Below, piece by piece: positions 59,537-64,000 of a DNA stretch of 64,000 bases (position 1 is its first letter; each line of letters starts with the position of its first letter). The position numbers and the translations under genes are program-made. The notes beneath the pieces are model-generated. The model was not told where the DNA came from and ran no database searches. It saw only the letters and a program-made list of their open reading frames with translations. Origin of the DNA: Rhineura floridana (Eukaryota; Chordata; Lepidosauria; Squamata; Rhineuridae); assembly GCF_030035675.1 (NCBI RefSeq), contig NC_084486.1, positions 64,006,730-64,070,729 of the forward strand, written 5' to 3'.

Positions 59537-61085
59537 CTTGAAAAGGGGGGGAGTTGTGAGACAGAGAGAAAGAAAGAAAAGAAGAGACACCTTTCGCATC
59601 AGACTGACACTGCGGGGTATCCCTCCTCCTTCCCCCAAAAAACAACCGCAGTAGTAAACCCAGGGATCCCCAATAATAAACCCAGAGAGTAAATTACTTT
59701 CCCCTCCTCAACAAAGAAAGGTTCAGTCCATCTCGCCTGTGCCTTGATTATTTCTTAGCGAGATAGTTAAATAATAATATATGATGATAATCTCAGTTCC
59801 AACTAGAATTCATTTAGTCCTTTGCTTCAAGGACAGGAAAACAACTTTGCCGTCTGAAGTGCACTTGACGGGGGAGCAGCGCTCATTAACATCAATGCTC
59901 TACTCAAGAGGAAGTCTGTTTTGAAGTCCAGCCTTTAAAACCCAGTCTATTCTACTTTATTTTGAGCAGCAGTGCAGTCTTATACAAGCTTGCTCATAAC
60001 TGAGCCCCACTGAGTTTAATGGGATTTACTCCCGGGTAAGTATGTATTTAGGAGTGCAGCCTAAAGCTACAATCGTGTCCATAGTTTTCTTGGAAGTAAG
60101 CGCCACTGAACTCAATTAAGCTCACTTCTTGGGAAACGCGATGCACTGGTGTGTGCATGTTTTTCCAAGACAGCCCTTTTCCTATTGAATTGTGAGCCCC
60201 TGACTTTTAGATCTTAACATTTCATAAATTATTTATTCGGGACGTTTCGTGCCTTTTTGTTTGAAGGATGCGGAGAGAGAGATCACCGTTATCTATCATA
60301 ATAAACAAGTGATCGCTCCAGAGACTAGATGTTATCTAGAGGGGAAAGGCAAGATAGATTAAAAATATGCCTTTTAAAAACGGAACGATTCATTACTATG
60401 TATACACCAAATTTAGTAAGCAAAAAAAGGAACAAAGACAATGAAAAAATAATCAAAACAAATAATATTTAGAGAACATGAAAACTACATCGTATGTATT
60501 CGCAGAGAAAAACACTAAGTAGAAGCGCACAAGCCGGTGGTCTCCTGGCTTCCCACTACCTATTCCATCCCAGATGTCATTTGGATTCATTTTGCCCGCT
60601 AGAAACCCGGTGATCAGAAAGACTGCTATGCAAATAGAACTGTGGACAGTTGTAGAGCTATTTATTAAGGTAACAAAACACACTGCATTATTCCTAATAA
60701 CACCGTCTGCCAGGAGAGCCCATATAATAAGATGCACCTACATATCATCCTTCCTAATTAGGAAGTAGTAAAGGAGGATTGGGGGGTTGGTCCAGTACTT
60801 ACTGAGACACGTGAAACTGATGGGTTGGTGTTTGTGGCACGTTTCTTTAGGACCATGCGAGTCGGGGCAGAAGCAAGCGGGATGTTTCCAGCTCTCATCC
60901 GGCTCCTCTTCTTCGGAAGATATGGATAGGCTCCTCTTCCTGCTCGGCCAAGCTGAGGCTGCCTGCTTGGAGCTGGGCTCCCTGCCTCCTTCCGAGGTGC
61001 CGCTGCCTAGGATGGACTGGATGGTAAAACTGGAGATCGGAGCTGCTGCGGGACAACACTTGCTCGGGTCTTCTTTGTTGCTCAT
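58992..61085 (-). CDS. HMX2: HMX2 homeobox transcription factor (two exons)
   Basis: NKL-class homeodomain factor for inner-ear (vestibular) and hypothalamic development, acting in the nucleus. Exon 1 is 60,803-61,085 and exon 2 is 58,992-59,536, both on the minus strand, with donor GTAAGT, acceptor TTTTCAAG and matching phase; together they give 275 residues against 273 in human. The N-terminus carries an eh1-like repression motif [10 protein letters not shown] (residues 18-27) and an acidic [13 protein letters not shown] stretch. The homeodomain is residues 151-210 with [10 protein letters not shown] (W48, Q50, N51 and R53 all present). The C-terminus, including [20 protein letters not shown] and [11 protein letters not shown], is the HMX2 signature and differs from HMX3. 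It sits upstream of BUB3 on the same strand, as in other vertebrates. No breaks. Confidence 0.96.
59971..60148 (+). repeat. Two adjacent copies of the CAATCCTA palindromic repeat in the HMX2 intron
   Basis: Copy 1 (59,971-60,060) has GTGCAGTCTTATACAAGC, GAGCCCCACTGAGTTTAATG and TTTAGGAGTGCAGC. Copy 2 (about 60,066-60,148) has GGAAGTAAGCGCCACTGAAC and TCAATTAAGCTCACTTCTTG. Confidence 0.65.
60803..61085 (-). CDS. HMX2: HMX2 exon 1 (coding part)
   Basis: Encodes residues 1-94 and one base of codon 95: [20 protein letters not shown] to PISFTCL, ending at donor GTAAGT. The start ATG is in line with human MGSKEDAGKGC. Confidence 0.94.
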
Positions 61086-61335
61086 CCTGGGCTCATAAGA
61101 AACACGAGAAAAACAGCGCTCGCTTTAGAGGCACTCTGGGGACCGGGGGTCGTGTCTGAGGGTGTGGGGGCTGCCTGGGGGGCTTTGCTACTTCGCCTGG
61201 CTTTGGGGGGACCAGTTTGGGGGGTGTTTTTGGCGTGCCTTGGCAGGTTTTCCCTGAGCTTGCCCGAGCCTGAATGCATGCTCCTTTCTCTCTCAGATCT
61301 CTATTGATCTCCAGGCGGCGGGGTGGCGTGGCTTC

Positions 61336-61368
61336 ATTTGCATGGAGGTTACATCCGCGTCGGCCAAT
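61336..61368 (+). promoter_or_regulatory. Octamer and CCAAT box upstream of HMX2
   Basis: A perfect octamer ATTTGCAT (61,336-61,343) and CCAAT (61,364-61,368) lie about 250-285 bp upstream of the HMX2 ATG, in the place of a proximal promoter. Binding is inferred from motif match only. Confidence 0.4.
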
Positions 61369-61599
61369 CACAGGCAGCTAGGCAGCCCCGGAAAGTTTCA
61401 AAATTCTAGAACGCTGTCAGCCACGGACTTTTCAGGGCTACCGAAACCGACGTAATCGGACCGCACCTTCTCCTTTAAACAGACAAAAGGGAAGCGGTCC
61501 ATATTTTTTTTTTTTAAGTACAGTCTGTTCGAAGGTAAAATAGACAGCCGACAGAAATTTGACGTGTCTCCCCACCCCCGGCTGGCCATAATCATTTAT

Positions 61600-64000
61600 A
61601 ACATTTTAGGATGAATCGACGTGGCCTGCTTTTGTTGGATTAAATAAAGGAATGAGGCTTTGGAACGATTACCCTGCTTTGTGATCTGTAACATTTGATT
61701 CGCTCAAAAGATTTGCTAAGGTCTGACTGCTTAAGCAGCCAACAGTGGGCAGAATAAAATAGTTTTGAGAGTTCAGAGACTGGGTTCTGAAACACACTTG
61801 AACCAGGAAATCCTCAGAAACCAACTAGTGGGACTTACTTCTGAGTAAATGTGTTGTACTACTGAGATATCTTAGTAGTTCAGGAAGCTGCTAAGGAAGC
61901 CGGGCATCTCCATTTTAGAGAGGGGAAAGCCACATTGGTAGCATATGGATAATTAGGCTGGTGTACAATATGCGTTTTCCACAACAAAATATTCCTATCT
62001 GGCAACAACCATCATTTTCATCAGAGGGTTGTTGTTGTTGTTTTACTTACATCAACGCACTGCTGTACTTCTGTATTTGTTCTTAACTCACTTCCATTCT
62101 GGCTTTTCAAGCATTTGCGCTGAGGCTGAAGGCTAAGTGGCTTGACTTTACACACTTTACGGAAAGAGATCTAGTACTTAAACCAGGAGGACAGCACTCT
62201 AGCAACGGATCCCCGGCTATTTCATTATCTTCACCTTAGCCCCCCTTCTCTCTCCCCATCCCCCGCCCAAATATCTTATCTAGTAATGTCAATCGAAAAA
62301 CTATATAGGAACGAAAGCCAACGTTTTAAGCCTTGCTGTTTAAACCCTCAGCTCACGGGATAGTCACTCATCTGCATCGCTTGGGAGAAGAGATGGGTAT
62401 GGGGGGGGGAGCCGGAGCCGCCGCTTTTCTACGGATGGAAAATTGCAGGCGAAATGAAAAGACTACACGCATTCAAGTTGTCTGGCGCCAAGCTGCCTAG
62501 CAGGCAAAGAGCGCGCAGCAAAGTATCAAGGGGGAGGGAGGGGGTGCGCTTGCAATCCAAGCTGAGAAGTGTCTTACCGTTCCCAAACTTATGCAGGTAC
62601 ATCCCTAATCTTCCTCATGGGATGTAATCCATCCTGATGGCTCAGGGTTTATTATTCTGTATCTATTTTTTTTTAAGGACGTATATAACAATATGCAATT
62701 ATTTGGGCTTTCTGAGAGGATTGACATAAATTCCTTCAAATGATTGTAATACAATCGCCCCGTTTCCTCTGGGCTTGTACAACTTTGATCGCAGTAAAAA
62801 AAAGGGGGGGATCGTGTTCTTCAAAAGTCTTCAGAAACTTTCTTCTAGGGAGGGGGAGGAGGGAGCGAGAGAGGGCGAATCGTTCACTAGCCTTGCTAGT
62901 GCGGAAACCGCCATCTCGTCGCATTTGGAAGGTCCGTGAGAGCAGGCGCATTAATAAAAGAATACGTCTATAATATATTTGTTTATTTTAATTATTTACA
63001 TGAGATGTTTGTATGGAGTAAGAGATGACCCACCTTGACTGAATCAAAAGCTCTTTGCTCCCAACTCTTTAGCTGTGTGAGATTATACCAGCTCAGTACT
63101 TGAGCACAGCGACGGGAATGTTGCCAGAAAGGGCCATTTGTATTTTGGTTGGTTCCCAAATGCCCCAGCCACAGTGAACACCTTTGAACCGCTGTTTCCA
63201 CAAGCCCCACTTCTTCTGATAGTCCAGATGAAGGCGTTTGGGGATTGTAAAACAGAGTGTGGAAGCAGCATTGCCATTACTAATATTTTACTAAGTGCAA
63301 CAAAATGTTGCCAATGTATTCTCATCTCCTAATGGGAGTGCTTCTGGACAGAGTTCAAGGAGCCAGCTATGCCCTCCACAAGGAGACCATTCCATTCCGC
63401 CCCTGCGACTCTTTTCTCTTTTTCCTTTTACAAACTGACTCGACATTTGGTGGCTCCGGTGCGAGTTCAGTCTTCATTGGTCTATTTTTCTTTTTTTGGA
63501 AGGGTTACCTCTTGGTTTGGTTTGTTTTTTTTAAAGAGGTGTTTTGCACCTCTGCAGGCCTCGGTTTCCTCGGGCATGCCAATACCTCTCTCTTGTTTCT
63601 TGGTGCCCTGGGTTGACTCTCTTCTCGTCGGCACTCGCCACCAGAGTTTGCTATTAGAAGGAGCGTTCCCTTTTCCTTTCGGAAAGTAGAGTAAGAACGA
63701 AGAAAGATTTGTGAGTTAGGTGTCGAACTTGATTTATATTAGCCACTGTTTCAGTTTAGTGGGATTCGAATTGCATCACAGCGAGGCGGGGGAAGTTTTG
63801 ATCTGCTTAATTCTGAAATCGTGCGGTATGAGAGGATGCTGTGGGTCAACACTTCCGTTTTCACAGTATGAAGTCCCTAAAGTCAAAATGACATAAGTTT
63901 TCCCACAGGTTTTGTGGCTTGCAGGCTGGGTCAGAAGAAGGAAGATTTGGGTTCAAATCCTTCTCCAGACAGAAAGTCGCGTCAGGAGTCGTCTTACGTT
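61600..64000. other. HMX2 upstream intergenic region
   Basis: CpG-containing, repeat-poor sequence toward the expected HMX3 gene. A part-copy of the palindromic repeat (GTGGGACTTACTTCTGAGTA) lies near 61,829, and a GTT microsatellite near 62,028-62,042. No HMX3 exon is recognisable inside the window. Confidence 0.45.

Noticed and set aside
58992-61085. Assignment to HMX3 or HMX1
   Set aside because: The homeodomain has [18 protein letters not shown] and the protein ends [10 protein letters not shown], both typical of HMX2 and not of HMX3.

Overview
This 64 kb window looks like chromosomal DNA from a squamate reptile (lizard or snake). It carries tRNA-derived SINEs with a Bov-B-like tail (Sauria SINE type), CR1 and L2-type LINEs, hAT-type MITEs, a Ty3/gypsy LTR element and two conserved vertebrate genes on the minus strand. 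The gene order BUB3 then HMX2 (right to left on the minus strand: HMX2 upstream, BUB3 downstream) matches the amniote HMX3-HMX2-BUB3 block, so HMX3 should lie just beyond the right edge. The species is not determinable from the sequence alone.

Region 1 (1-11.75 kb) is a stack of nested mobile elements. The oldest layer is a minus-strand L2-type LINE (pieces 5285-5358, 6144-about 7104 and 11491-about 11745). Into it went a Ty3/gypsy element (1-5284, 5' end off the window), a solo LTR of a related family (5359-6143, target duplication GCCCT) and a plus-strand CR1 LINE (about 7111-11490). The CR1 was in turn split by a second solo LTR (7904-8763, target duplication GACTC). The gypsy element has the unusual domain order gag-protease-integrase-RT-RNase H, the hallmark of the Gmr1-like group.

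Region 2 (11.75-42.8 kb) is gene-poor. It holds L2 3' ends, a nearly full-length but decayed L2 copy with an internal 506-bp tandem duplication (25.1-29.06 kb), Sauria SINEs, a second tRNA-type SINE family, hAT MITEs, a polypyrimidine minisatellite (32.4-33.2 kb), a ~182-bp tandem repeat (40.6-41.5 kb) and a split ~640-bp repeat present twice.

Region 3 (42.8-54.2 kb) is BUB3, the spindle-checkpoint WD40 protein: six coding exons read cleanly to 324 residues, plus an inferred 5' UTR exon and a CpG-containing promoter with a CCAAT box and a ZNF143-like site. Its introns contain a 393-bp palindromic hAT MITE with a perfect 8-bp target duplication and several other repeats.

Region 4 (54.2-64 kb) holds intergenic sequence and HMX2, a two-exon NKL-class homeobox gene encoding 275 residues (58,992-61,085), with candidate promoter motifs just upstream. 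The two genes look intact and single-copy; they are not functionally linked beyond their conserved neighbourhood. All coordinates were read by eye; splice sites of BUB3 and HMX2 were checked base by base, while edges of old repeats are approximate.
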